This document shows, piece after piece, positions 42,944-50,941 of a DNA stretch of 64,000 nucleotides. Both the position numbers and the translations under genes were made by a program. Each line of letters opens with the position of its first letter. Position 1 is the stretch's first letter. Origin of the DNA: HLUCCA09 sp039822045. Lineage in GTDB: Bacteria; Pseudomonadota; Alphaproteobacteria; Rhodobacterales; Rhodobacteraceae. The stretch spans positions 62,001 to 126,000 of the forward strand of contig JBCBMY010000003.1 in assembly GCA_039822045.1 (NCBI GenBank). The letters run 5' to 3'. A model generated the notes under the pieces. That model did no database searches and was not told the DNA's origin. It saw only the letters and a program-made list of their open reading frames with translations.

Positions 42944-43921
42944 ATGACGCATGCGCCAAGTGCAAGCGACGGCACTATTCCTGCACATGCCCTGGCGGCG
43001 CTGATGCTTGCGCCTCTGCTCTGGGCAGGGAACTTCGTCGTCGGGCGCTGGGCCCATGTCGATGCCGACCCGCTGACGCTCAATTTTCTGCGCTGGTCCG
43101 TGACGGCGGTGGCGCTGTCGCCCCTGCTTTTTGTGCGCGGACGGGCCGTGGCGAGATGCCTGGCCGCAAGGCCGGGCGCCGTTCTGCTTCTGGCGGCACT
43201 GGGCGTCGCCGGATTCAACACGGTGCTCTATGCGGGCCTTGGCCGGACGACCGCGGGCGCGGCGGGCGTGATCTTTGGTCTGACACCGCTTCTGATCCTT
43301 GCACTCGCCCGGATTTGGGGCGGGCAGGCGCCGGCACGGCTCGAGGTCGCGGGCGGCGTGCTGGCCTTCGGCGGAGTGGCTCTTGTGGCCTCGGGCGGCG
43401 CGGGCGGCGTGGAGGAGGGCGGCGCGGCGCTCGTCTTTGCCGCCGCGCTTCTCTGGGCCGGCTTCACCGTGGCCTTGAAGCGGTTGCCGCTGGACCTGCC
43501 TCCCCTGACCGGGCTGGCGCTGATCTCGACCGTCGGATGCCTCTTGATGCTGCCGTTTCTGCCGCTGATGGCTCCGGTCGCGGCACTGTCTGCGCCCGGG
43601 TCGCCGGTTGCGGTAGCCTATCTCGCCTTCGGAGCGTCGATTCTGGCCTTCGCGGCCTGGACACGCGGCGTATCGGCTGTCGGCGCCGGTCGAGCGGGGA
43701 TCTTCCTGCATCTGATCCCGGTGTTCGGCGTGGCGCTCGGCGCGCTCCTGTTAGATGAGATCGTCACGGCCGAGAAGATCGCCGGTCTGGCCCTCGTTGT
43801 CGGCGGCGTGCTGGTGGCGCAGTCGGGCGAGCGGCTCCCTCAGCGCTCCTCCAGACGCGCGGAGACGGCCAGGAGGTCGGCCCAGGCCTCGCGCTTGGCC
43901 GAGGGCGTGCGCAGCAGATAG
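42944..43921 (+). CDS. DMT-superfamily (EamA) permease
   Basis: 325 residues from ATG 42944 with GGAGG seven bases upstream (a TTG one codon earlier is less likely). Ten helices in two EamA halves; LLWAGNFVVGRWA and FLRWSVTAV mark the first. It is a drug/metabolite exporter-like carrier of unknown substrate. The last 27 codons run past the usual end of EamA proteins and overlap the end of the uracil-DNA glycosylase gene on the other strand by 82 bases. Confidence 0.88.
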   Translation: MTHAPSASDGTIPAHALAALMLAPLLWAGNFVVGRWAHVDADPLTLNFLRWSVTAVALSPLLFVRGRAVARCLAARPGAVLLLAALGVAGFNTVLYAGLGRTTAGAAGVIFGLTPLLILALARIWGGQAPARLEVAGGVLAFGGVALVASGGAGGVEEGGAALVFAAALLWAGFTVALKRLPLDLPPLTGLALISTVGCLLMLPFLPLMAPVAALSAPGSPVAVAYLAFGASILAFAAWTRGVSAVGAGRAGIFLHLIPVFGVALGALLLDEIVTAEKIAGLALVVGGVLVAQSGERLPQRSSRRAETARRSAQASRLAEGVRSR

Positions 43922-44676
43922 GCGGGGTGGAACATCGGCAGGCAGGGCAGGCCAAGCGCCTCAGTCCAGCCGCCCCGGAGCCGCGTGATGCCGCGCCGGC
44001 CTAGGAGCGCCTGGCACGAGATATTGCCCATCGCGATCAGGATGTCGGGATCGGCGAGCGCGACATGCCGGGCGAGGAACGGCTTCATCAACGCAATTTC
44101 CTCGGGTCGCGGGTCGCGATTCTGCGGCGGTCGCCAGGGCAGAATGTTCGTGATGTAGACCGCCCGCTCAAGGTCGGGGGCGTCGCGCGCAAGGCCGATG
44201 GCGGCGAGCATCCGGTCAAGGAGTTGTCCTGCTCGGCCCACGAACGGGCGGCCCTGCAGATCCTCGTCGCGGCCAGGCGCTTCGCCCACGATCATCACGC
44301 GCGCGCCCGACCGACCGTCGGCAAAGACAAGCTGTGTGGCGCCGTGGCGGAGGTCGCAATGGGGAAAGCGATCAAGCGCCGCGCGCAGAGCGTCGAGCGA
44401 GGCCGCGGCCGTGGCGGCTTCCTGCGCTTCGCCGATCGGGTCGGCGGCTTCACCGGGCGCTGGCGGGGCCGCGGCCGCAGGGAGCGGAGTGCGTGTCGGA
44501 GATGCGGCGGCCGAACGCTCCCTACCCGCCGGCTCTTGGGGAGGTCGGGAGGGCGCAGCTCGGTCCGGCAGGGCATACCTGTTGACTGGAACCTCGCCGA
44601 TGGCGTCCGTCGCGCCAAGCTCAACCTGCCAGGCGAGCGCATCGAGAAGGGCGTGATAGGAGGGCGCGTCGGACAT
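43840..44676 (-). CDS. uracil-DNA glycosylase, family 4-like, reduced Fe-S cysteines
   Basis: 278 residues from ATG 44676. The C-terminal 200 residues match type 4 UDG: GEAPGRDEDLQGRPFVGRAGQLLD, NILPWRPPQNR and HPAYLLR. The N-terminal 75 residues are Pro/Ala-rich. In Thermus type 4 UDG four Cys bind a 4Fe-4S cluster; the positions here read Pro/Phe, Cys (HCDL), Trp (NILPW) and Met, so only one ligand remains and a cluster is unlikely. It removes uracil from DNA. Its 3' end overlaps the DMT permease. Confidence 0.85.
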   Translation of the reverse strand: MSDAPSYHALLDALAWQVELGATDAIGEVPVNRYALPDRAAPSRPPQEPAGRERSAAASPTRTPLPAAAAPPAPGEAADPIGEAQEAATAAASLDALRAALDRFPHCDLRHGATQLVFADGRSGARVMIVGEAPGRDEDLQGRPFVGRAGQLLDRMLAAIGLARDAPDLERAVYITNILPWRPPQNRDPRPEEIALMKPFLARHVALADPDILIAMGNISCQALLGRRGITRLRGGWTEALGLPCLPMFHPAYLLRTPSAKREAWADLLAVSARLEER

Positions 44677-44863
44677 GACCCGAAGATGACGCGACGCGTG
44701 CGGGCGTGCAATGGCCGGGCGGCCGGCGCGGCTGAGCGCAGCATCTTGGGGGTGCGAGAGGCCCTGGCAAACGGTCCAAGCGCGGTGCGCTGGATCCGTG
44801 CCAGCGGCGGGTGGCGGCGGCCTTTGGCGCGGTGTATGTGCTCGGGCGACAGGAGGGTCGTGC

Positions 44864-45820
44864 ATGACGTTCAGCCAGCGGCATCTGCTCGGGATCGAGC
44901 CACTCCACCCGGTGGAGATCACGACGCTGCTGGATCTGGCCGAAAGCTACGTCGACCTGAACCGCTCCCTCGAAAAGCACTCCGAGCGGCTGAGCGGCCT
45001 TACCCAGATCAATATGTTCTTCGAGGCCTCGACCCGGACGCAGGCAAGCTTTGAGATTGCGGGCAAGCGCCTTGGGGCCGACGTGATGAATATGGCCGTC
45101 GCGACGTCGAGCGTAAAAAAGGGCGAGACGCTGATCGACACAGCCCTGACGCTCAACGCCATGCATCCCGACCTGCTGGTGGTGCGCCATCCGCAATCGG
45201 GCGCGGTGAACCTCTTGGCCGAGAAGGTGCACTGCGCCGTGCTGAATGCTGGCGATGGGCGGCACGAGCACCCGACGCAAGCCTTGCTGGACGCCCTGAC
45301 CATCCGCCGGGCCAAAGGGCGCCTGCACCGTCTGACGGTCGCGATCTGCGGCGACATCGCCCACAGCCGCGTCGCCCGTTCCAACATCCTGCTTCTGGGC
45401 AAGATGGAGAGCCGCGTGCGGCTGGTCGGGCCGGCAACCCTGATCCCATCGGGCGCGGCCGACTGGGGCGTTGAGGTGACCGACGACATGGAAGCCGGGC
45501 TCGACGGCGCTGACGTCGTGATGATGCTGCGGCTGCAGAAGGAGCGGATGGACGGCGGCTTCATCCCCAGTGAGCGCGAGTATTATTGGCGGTTCGGCCT
45601 CGATGCAGAGAAGTTGGCCGCGGCCGCGGACGATGCCATCGTCATGCATCCCGGGCCAATGAACCGTGGTGTCGAGATTGACGGTCTGCTGGCCGACGAC
45701 ATCAACCGCTCAGCCATCCAGGAGCAGGTCGAGATGGGCGTGGCCGTGCGCATGGCGGCGATGGACCTGCTGGCCCAGAACCTAAGCGCCGCGCGGGCTG
45801 CGGAGAAGGCGGTGTCATGA
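44864..45820 (+). CDS. pyrB: aspartate carbamoyltransferase catalytic subunit
   Basis: 318 residues from ATG 44864 behind AGGAGGG. Motifs: FFEASTRTQASFE carbamoyl-phosphate site, HPTQALLD, and late SMR-like HPGPMNRGVEI. Second step of pyrimidine synthesis. Its stop overlaps the next gene (ATGA), and the operon continues with a non-catalytic dihydroorotase, which in other bacteria binds PyrB to form the holoenzyme. Confidence 0.96.
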   Translation: MTFSQRHLLGIEPLHPVEITTLLDLAESYVDLNRSLEKHSERLSGLTQINMFFEASTRTQASFEIAGKRLGADVMNMAVATSSVKKGETLIDTALTLNAMHPDLLVVRHPQSGAVNLLAEKVHCAVLNAGDGRHEHPTQALLDALTIRRAKGRLHRLTVAICGDIAHSRVARSNILLLGKMESRVRLVGPATLIPSGAADWGVEVTDDMEAGLDGADVVMMLRLQKERMDGGFIPSEREYYWRFGLDAEKLAAAADDAIVMHPGPMNRGVEIDGLLADDINRSAIQEQVEMGVAVRMAAMDLLAQNLSAARAAEKAVS

Positions 45821-46704
45821 GCCTCGAGGTTGCAGAGGGAGAACGCGGCGTCGTTCGCGTCTTCCGGGTCGAAGCGGACGGCTCCGAGGCGCGGCGGATC
45901 GCCGATCCCGAGGGCCCGGGCTGGCCTCTGCCGGGCCTCCTTGGCGTCGATGCCCTGACCGCGGAGGACGTGCAGGTGTTTCAGCTCGAGCGGATCGGCG
46001 CGCTGGGTCTCGCGGCGTTTCTGGCCGAGGGCTACGACATCGCCGAGGACGAACTCGCGCCCCATCGGCCCGCGTTCGACGCGATGACGGGCGGTGTGGT
46101 CGCCGTTCTGCGCTCGGGCGCCTTTGCGGCGCCCGTGACGCTGGAGCCTGCTGCCGCGGTGGCCCTAGTCGGCACCTTTCATGAGCCCGAAGCGCGGGGC
46201 GGCGCGGGCTACATGCCGCCTGTCGAGAGCGCGCGGCCCGGCTCGGGGCCCGAGCCCGAGCCAGAGGCCGAGGAAACCGCAGACTCCGATGCTCGCGTTG
46301 TCGAACGGTTCGCACCCGACAGGGATGTCTATATCCGCTCGTATCTGTGGCTCGCGGCAGCCGGGATGGCAGGGGCGGTGGTCGTTCTTTATCTTCTGGG
46401 CAACTCCACACCATGGGTTGGGGCGCCTGCGGCGCTTCTGGCGATCGCGGTGCGCGGCGGCTATCTCGCCTCAGAAGAACTCGGCCAGCGCTGGCAGCTG
46501 ACGGAGCGGAGTGTGCGGCAGGTGTCGGCGGAGGGACGTGTCGGGCGCAGCGTGGCACTGAGTGACGTGGCAGAGGTGCGCCGTCTGGGCTCGGCCGTGC
46601 AGATCGTTACGCAAGACGGGCACAAGTTCCTCTTGAAGTACCTCTCCGAGCCGGAGGCCGTTCGTCAAAGGCTCGCGGCGGCGGCCGGGGTGACGGCCCA
46701 ATGA
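45817..46704 (+). CDS. membrane protein with PH-like C-terminal domain
   Basis: 295 residues between pyrB and the pseudo-dihydroorotase, overlapping both by four bases. An N-terminal soluble part (1-120), a Pro/Glu-rich linker (about 130-155), two membrane helices (about 180-212) and a C-terminal bacterial PH-like domain with the pattern LTERSVRQVSAEGRVGRSVALSDVAEVR. I recall such genes between pyrB and pyrC in Rhodobacterales. A function in pyrimidine synthesis is not evident; membrane association is clear. Confidence 0.8.
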   Translation: MSLEVAEGERGVVRVFRVEADGSEARRIADPEGPGWPLPGLLGVDALTAEDVQVFQLERIGALGLAAFLAEGYDIAEDELAPHRPAFDAMTGGVVAVLRSGAFAAPVTLEPAAAVALVGTFHEPEARGGAGYMPPVESARPGSGPEPEPEAEETADSDARVVERFAPDRDVYIRSYLWLAAAGMAGAVVVLYLLGNSTPWVGAPAALLAIAVRGGYLASEELGQRWQLTERSVRQVSAEGRVGRSVALSDVAEVRRLGSAVQIVTQDGHKFLLKYLSEPEAVRQRLAAAAGVTAQ

Positions 46705-47975
46705 CCGATGTCATCCTGGCCAATGCCCGCCTGATCGACCCCGAGGCGGGCACCGGCGACTTGGGCCTGATTGCTGTGCGCGATGGCGAGATCGTGGCGC
46801 GCGAGACGGGTGGCGCCGTTCCCGCCGGCGCGCGCGATTGCAACGGGCTCTGCCTTGCGCCCGGGATCGTGGATATCGGGGTGAATGTCGGCGAGCCTGG
46901 GGCCCGGCATAAGGAGAGCTTTCGGACCGCCGGCCTCGCGGCGGCGCGCGGCGGCGTCACGACCATGGTGACACGCCCCGACACGACGCCCGCGATCGAC
47001 ACGCCGGAAGTGCTGGAGTTTGTGGCGCGCCGGGCGGCCGAGGATTGTGCGGTGCGGCTCGTGCCCATGGCCGCGCTGACCAAGGGCCGGCAGGGCCGTG
47101 AGATGACCGAGCTGAGCTTTCTGATGGATGCCGGCGCGGTTGCCTTCACCGATGGCGATCAGGTGGTGACCGACACCCGGGTGCTCTCGCGGGCCATGAC
47201 CTATGCCCGCGGCCTCGGTGCGCTGGTGGTTGCGCATCCCCAGGAGCCTGTGCTGTCGCAAGGGACAGTGGCGACATCGGGCAAGTTCGCGTCGCTGCGT
47301 GGCCTGCCGGCGGTGTCGCCCATGGCCGAGCGCATGGGGCTCGACCGCGACATCGCGCTCGTCGAGATGACGGGCGTGCGCTACCACGCGGATCAGATCA
47401 CGACCGCCCGCGCGCTTCCAGCGCTGAAGCGGGCCAAGGAGAACGGGTTTGACGTGACTGCCGGCACGTCGATCCACCATCTGACGCTCAATGTCCTCGA
47501 CATCGGCGACTACCGGACCTTTTTCAAAGTCAAGCCGCCGCTCAGGGACGAGGACGATCGGCTGGCGGTGGCTGAGGCCGTGGCCTCGGGGCTGATCGAC
47601 GTGATCTCGTCGATGCATACGCCCCAGGATGAGGAATCGAAGCGATTGCCGTTCGAGGCCGCGGCCTCGGGCGCCGTCGCGCTGGAGACATTGCTTCCGG
47701 CCTCCATGCGGCTCTACCATGCGGGGCTTTTGAGCTTGCCGCAGCTTTGGCGCGCGATGTCGCTCAACCCCGCGCGGCGGCTGGGTCTTGCCGGCGGACG
47801 CCTCGCCGTGGGGGCGCCCGCGGATCTGGTGCTCTTCGACCCCGAAGCGCCCTTCGTCCTCGATCGCCACGCGCTGGCCTCGAAGTCGAAGAACACGCCG
47901 TTCGACCTGCAGCGGATGGAAGGCAAGGTGCGCGCCACATGGGTGGCGGGTCAGCTTGTGCACGGAGAGATCTGA
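46701..47975 (+). CDS. dihydroorotase-like protein lacking metal ligands (PyrC')
   Basis: 424 residues, full length for type I DHOase, but the active site is gone. The HxH of the first strand is Gly60 and Asn62 (DIGVNVGEPG). The TDHAPH motif reads SMHTPQ with Met305 at the catalytic Asp. HCED reads HPQE, and the HLST region reads HADQI. PHHL survives as IHHL. This matches the inactive DHOase homologues that bind and stabilise PyrB in pseudomonads. An active pyrC must lie elsewhere. Same operon as pyrB. Confidence 0.88.
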   Translation: MTDVILANARLIDPEAGTGDLGLIAVRDGEIVARETGGAVPAGARDCNGLCLAPGIVDIGVNVGEPGARHKESFRTAGLAAARGGVTTMVTRPDTTPAIDTPEVLEFVARRAAEDCAVRLVPMAALTKGRQGREMTELSFLMDAGAVAFTDGDQVVTDTRVLSRAMTYARGLGALVVAHPQEPVLSQGTVATSGKFASLRGLPAVSPMAERMGLDRDIALVEMTGVRYHADQITTARALPALKRAKENGFDVTAGTSIHHLTLNVLDIGDYRTFFKVKPPLRDEDDRLAVAEAVASGLIDVISSMHTPQDEESKRLPFEAAASGAVALETLLPASMRLYHAGLLSLPQLWRAMSLNPARRLGLAGGRLAVGAPADLVLFDPEAPFVLDRHALASKSKNTPFDLQRMEGKVRATWVAGQLVHGEI

Positions 47976-48030
47976 GGCGTGCGCGGCCGACCTGGCAGTC
48001 TTTGCGTCGGACATTTCTGGGAGCCGGATC

Positions 48031-48636
48031 ATGCCATTAATTGACAGCGCCTGGTGGCTGCTCGGGCTGGTGGCCGTATTGGCCTATCTCCTCGGCTCGG
48101 TGCCCTTCGGCGTCGTGATGGCGCGGCTTTTCGGGCTGGGAGATCTCCGCCAGATCGGCTCAGGCAATATCGGCGCGACCAACGTGCTCAGAACCGGCAG
48201 CAAGCCCGCCGCAGCACTGACCCTGCTTGGCGACGCGGCCAAGGGCGGCGTTGCGGTTCTGATCGCGCGCGCGCTCGTGGGGGAGGATGCCGCACAGATC
48301 GCAGGAATGGCGGCTTTCCTCGGCCATCTCTTCCCGGTCTATCTGGGCTTTCGCGGCGGCAAGGGCGTGGCTACGTTCTATGGCGTCCTCTTGGCGCTGG
48401 CCTGGCCCATGGGGCTCGCGGCCGGCGCCACGTGGCTCGTCGTCGCCGGCCTTTCCCGCCTTTCGTCCCTCGCAGCACTTGTCTCGGCCTTCACGGCGCC
48501 GATCTGGGCCGTGCTCTTGGGATATGGGCAGGGCAGCGTGCTTGTCGCTGTGCTCACGGTCTGTGTCTTCTTCAAGCACCGCGAGAATATCGACCGTCTC
48601 AGGGCGGGATCGGAGCCGCGGATCGGCGCGAAGTGA
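48031..48636 (+). CDS. plsY: acyl-phosphate glycerol-3-phosphate acyltransferase
   Basis: 201 residues, about five helices, from ATG 48031. PlsY motifs: GSGNIGATNVLRTG, GFRGGKGVAT and FFKHRENIDRL. Makes 1-acyl-glycerol-3-phosphate at the inner membrane, first step of phospholipid synthesis. It is 55 bases after PyrC' and its stop overlaps the next start (GTGA). Confidence 0.95.
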   Translation: MPLIDSAWWLLGLVAVLAYLLGSVPFGVVMARLFGLGDLRQIGSGNIGATNVLRTGSKPAAALTLLGDAAKGGVAVLIARALVGEDAAQIAGMAAFLGHLFPVYLGFRGGKGVATFYGVLLALAWPMGLAAGATWLVVAGLSRLSSLAALVSAFTAPIWAVLLGYGQGSVLVAVLTVCVFFKHRENIDRLRAGSEPRIGAK

Positions 48637-48932
48637 GCGATAAGGAAGGCGGTGCGACCGCCGCCTTTCTGACGGCCTTCGACGTTCTTCCGACCGGCAC
48701 GTTCCAAGGGCGCTTTCGCGGGCTGCGCTGGATCGTCACCCGGTCGTCCTTTGCCGACGGCCGGTCGGAGAAGCTCGTGGGCGAAGCCGTCGACGGGTCT
48801 GACTATATCAGCCTCAACCTCTACCGCCTCGCTGAAGGGATCCGCCTCGCGCCCTGCGAAATGTCCGAGGCAAAGGTGCGGGCCTTCGTTCTTGGGCTTG
48901 TCCCCGAGGACGGCGCCCCCTCGTCAAACTGA
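48633..48932 (+). CDS. conserved hypothetical protein downstream of plsY
   Basis: 99 residues from GTG 48633 sharing the GTGA with plsY. Soluble, with a pattern RGLRWIVTRSSFADGRSEKLVGEA, ISLNLYRL and LAPCEMSEAKVRAF. The mixed alpha/beta look and conserved position suggest a real gene but no known function. It ends one base before the start of a divergent composition region. Confidence 0.75.
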   Translation: MSDKEGGATAAFLTAFDVLPTGTFQGRFRGLRWIVTRSSFADGRSEKLVGEAVDGSDYISLNLYRLAEGIRLAPCEMSEAKVRAFVLGLVPEDGAPSSN

Positions 48933-48960
48933 TTGACTCGTCTAAATTATCTGTTAATTC
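48933..48960 (+). promoter_or_regulatory. sigma70-like promoter for the regulator/desaturase cassette
   Basis: TTGACT (48933-48938), 16 bases, TAATTC (48955-48960) in a locally AT-rich stretch, about 18 bases before the ATG at 48978. Confidence 0.4.
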
Positions 48961-48977
48961 TGTCACAACAGAAATGG

Positions 48978-49517
48978 ATGACGAAGATGAAACTAACACC
49001 GGCTATGCAGGATTTCATACTCCACTGGGGGGAGATGGGCGCGAAGTGGGGCACCAACCGCTCGGTCGCTCAGATCCACGCCCTGTTGCACTTGTCTTCC
49101 GATCCGCTTCCGGCCGACGTGATCGCCGAGACGCTCGGGATCGCCCGGTCGAACGTGTCCAACGGGCTGAAGGAGCTGCAGTCCTGGAAGCTTGTCCGGG
49201 TTGAGCGGCAGTTGGGCGACCGGCGAGATCACTTCACCTCGATCAGAGACATGTTCGAGCTAGTGAACGTGGTCATCGCCGAGCGCCGCGCGCGCGAGTT
49301 CGCGCCCACGCTTGAAGCCCTGCAACGCGTGGCCGCCGAAGCCGAGACAGACGCCACGCCCCCGCCCGTCAAAGCCCGGATCGCAGACACGCTGGCGACC
49401 ATGGAGATGTTCGATCGCTGGTACGCAGACGTGTCGCGCCTTCCACGCTCTGTGCAGATGGCCGCCCTGCGGCTTGGCGCCAGGATCGCGAGCCTGCTCC
49501 CGGGATCGCGCGACTAA
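48978..49517 (+). CDS. MarR/GbsR-like transcriptional regulator
   Basis: About 179 residues from ATG 48978 (ATG 48987 and 48933-frame TTG are alternatives). A winged-helix core: HWGEMGAKWGTNRSVAQIHALLHL, PADVIAETLGIARSNVSNGLKEL with recognition helix, and VERQLGDRRDHFTSIRDMFEL wing. GbsR-type regulators often sense membrane or osmotic cues. It leads a three-gene cassette with a membrane protein and a fatty acid desaturase, which it may control. Confidence 0.85.
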   Translation: MTKMKLTPAMQDFILHWGEMGAKWGTNRSVAQIHALLHLSSDPLPADVIAETLGIARSNVSNGLKELQSWKLVRVERQLGDRRDHFTSIRDMFELVNVVIAERRAREFAPTLEALQRVAAEAETDATPPPVKARIADTLATMEMFDRWYADVSRLPRSVQMAALRLGARIASLLPGSRD

Positions 49518-49545
49518 AAAATTTGGATTGGAGTTTCAGTCATGA
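49515..49545 (+). repeat. leader repeat copy 1
   Basis: AT-rich leader before the membrane-protein ATG (49542): an A-run, TTTGGATTGGAGTTTCAGTC. It closely matches the leader before the desaturase gene at 49973-50002 (A-run, TTTTGTGTAGGAGTTTCTGTC), including the GGAGTTTC-GTCATGAC core. The two genes thus share a duplicated translation-start region. Confidence 0.7.
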
Positions 49546-49973
49546 CAGAAAAGAGAGTAGAGAGAGAAAGATATCCGGTAGACGACCTGGCGTTCGGCTT
49601 TGCCCTCGTCGCCGCGCCGCTCGTCGTCGCGTTGTTTGGGTTCTGGGCCCTCATCCCTCTCGGCGCGGTCATCTTCGGAGCGCCGACTTACCTCACATTT
49701 GGGGCGTACGGGTTCTACGTCGCACTTCGAAATCGCGATGCCACAGCGAGTGGCGTGGCCCGTGTCGGACTCGTTGCCCACCTTGTATCGCTTCCATTCG
49801 CGCTGGCCGTTCTGCTTGCGTTTGACGTCGTCGACATGTGGCGGATGTTTGCCGGCCTGGGTGGATTTGGCGTCATCTTTGCGCCGCTCTGGGGCTGGGT
49901 CTTCGGACTGATCTATCGCGGAGTTCGGCGCAGCCGTTTTCGGCCCACATCGCATGTCCCCACCGCAGCGTAG
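49542..49973 (+). CDS. four-helix membrane protein of unknown function
   Basis: 143 residues, about four hydrophobic helices (near 14-34, 36-60, 76-96, 104-126) with a basic C-terminus. Starts with a GGAG site nine bases upstream. Between a GbsR-like regulator and a desaturase; I do not recognise a family. A role in membrane adaptation is inferred from context only. Confidence 0.75.
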   Translation: MTEKRVERERYPVDDLAFGFALVAAPLVVALFGFWALIPLGAVIFGAPTYLTFGAYGFYVALRNRDATASGVARVGLVAHLVSLPFALAVLLAFDVVDMWRMFAGLGGFGVIFAPLWGWVFGLIYRGVRRSRFRPTSHVPTAA

Positions 49974-50002
49974 AAAAATTTTGTGTAGGAGTTTCTGTCA
50001 TG
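49973..50002 (+). repeat. leader repeat copy 2
   Basis: Second copy of the AT-rich leader, directly before the desaturase ATG at 50000. See copy 1 at 49515. Confidence 0.7.
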
Positions 50003-50848
50003 ACTGAAGTAGCTGAAAGGTGTGATGTGCAGCCGCGGCGCGGTTCCGAACGTGCGCCCGCGGGCGTGCCGTGGCACGATCTTGAGCGAATGGCGCCGAA
50101 CGAGACGGTGCGGGAGATCCTGCTGCCCCTGCCATGGCTGGGCCTGAGTTGGGGGCTCTACGGGTCATCGTTCTGGTGGCTTGGGCCTCTGGCCAGCTTC
50201 ATGTTCTTTCTGTGCGCCCTGCGGCTGAACCATGAGGCGATCCACGGCAATCTGGGCCTGACGCGCGACGGCGACAGCCTGGTCATGCACGGCCTGAGCG
50301 CGCTTATGGGCGGGTCGAACTACGCCTTTTCCCACTGTCATATGGTCCACCACCGGCACGCCATGGGGCCCGACGATCATGAGGGGCAGTGTGGGCACAT
50401 GACGATGTTAGGAGTGCTGCGCTACGGGCCGCGCTTTCCGGTCGACGTCAACAGAGCGGCCTGGCGGGGCGGCACGCGGCGGCTCCGGCGCCGGATTGCC
50501 GTCGACTGGGCGCTGAACCTCGCCGTTGTGGCATTGGCTCTAGTGCTGGGCTCGCAAGTCCTCATGAGCCACGTCGCGGTGATGGCCATCGCGCAGTGCT
50601 TCACGGCCTTCTTCGCCGTCTGGATCACCCATCAGGGGGCGGACGAGGGAGGCGTGGCCGCCCGGTCGCAGCGCGGTCTGCTGGCCAGGCTCGCCTATCT
50701 GATGTTCTATCACCGCGAGCACCATCTCTTCCCGAAGGTGCCGGTGCGCCGCCTGCCGGTGCTCGCAGACCGCCTGGATGGAAGCGTCCCGGGATATGCG
50801 GCCGAGCGCATGCCGGTCATTCCCCTGTTCGACCGGGCAAACGGTTGA
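50000..50848 (+). CDS. fatty acid desaturase
   Basis: 282 residues from ATG 50000. Membrane desaturase with three His boxes: HEAIH (78-82), HMVHH plus H120 (114-120) and HREHH (238-242). A further His211 fits the diiron site. It would insert a double bond into an acyl chain of membrane lipids or a related substrate using O2. It is preceded by the leader repeat and its cassette regulator. The exact substrate is unknown; carotenoid ketolase/hydroxylase relatives share the boxes. Confidence 0.88.
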   Translation: MTEVAERCDVQPRRGSERAPAGVPWHDLERMAPNETVREILLPLPWLGLSWGLYGSSFWWLGPLASFMFFLCALRLNHEAIHGNLGLTRDGDSLVMHGLSALMGGSNYAFSHCHMVHHRHAMGPDDHEGQCGHMTMLGVLRYGPRFPVDVNRAAWRGGTRRLRRRIAVDWALNLAVVALALVLGSQVLMSHVAVMAIAQCFTAFFAVWITHQGADEGGVAARSQRGLLARLAYLMFYHREHHLFPKVPVRRLPVLADRLDGSVPGYAAERMPVIPLFDRANG

Positions 50849-50941
50849 GGACAGACGAACTGGGCATAAGAGCCAGGACCGACCAAGCCTCAAAGGCCGT
50901 CGCGTGTCGCCACGCGGCGGCGTGCCGTTGCGCGGAGCGCG

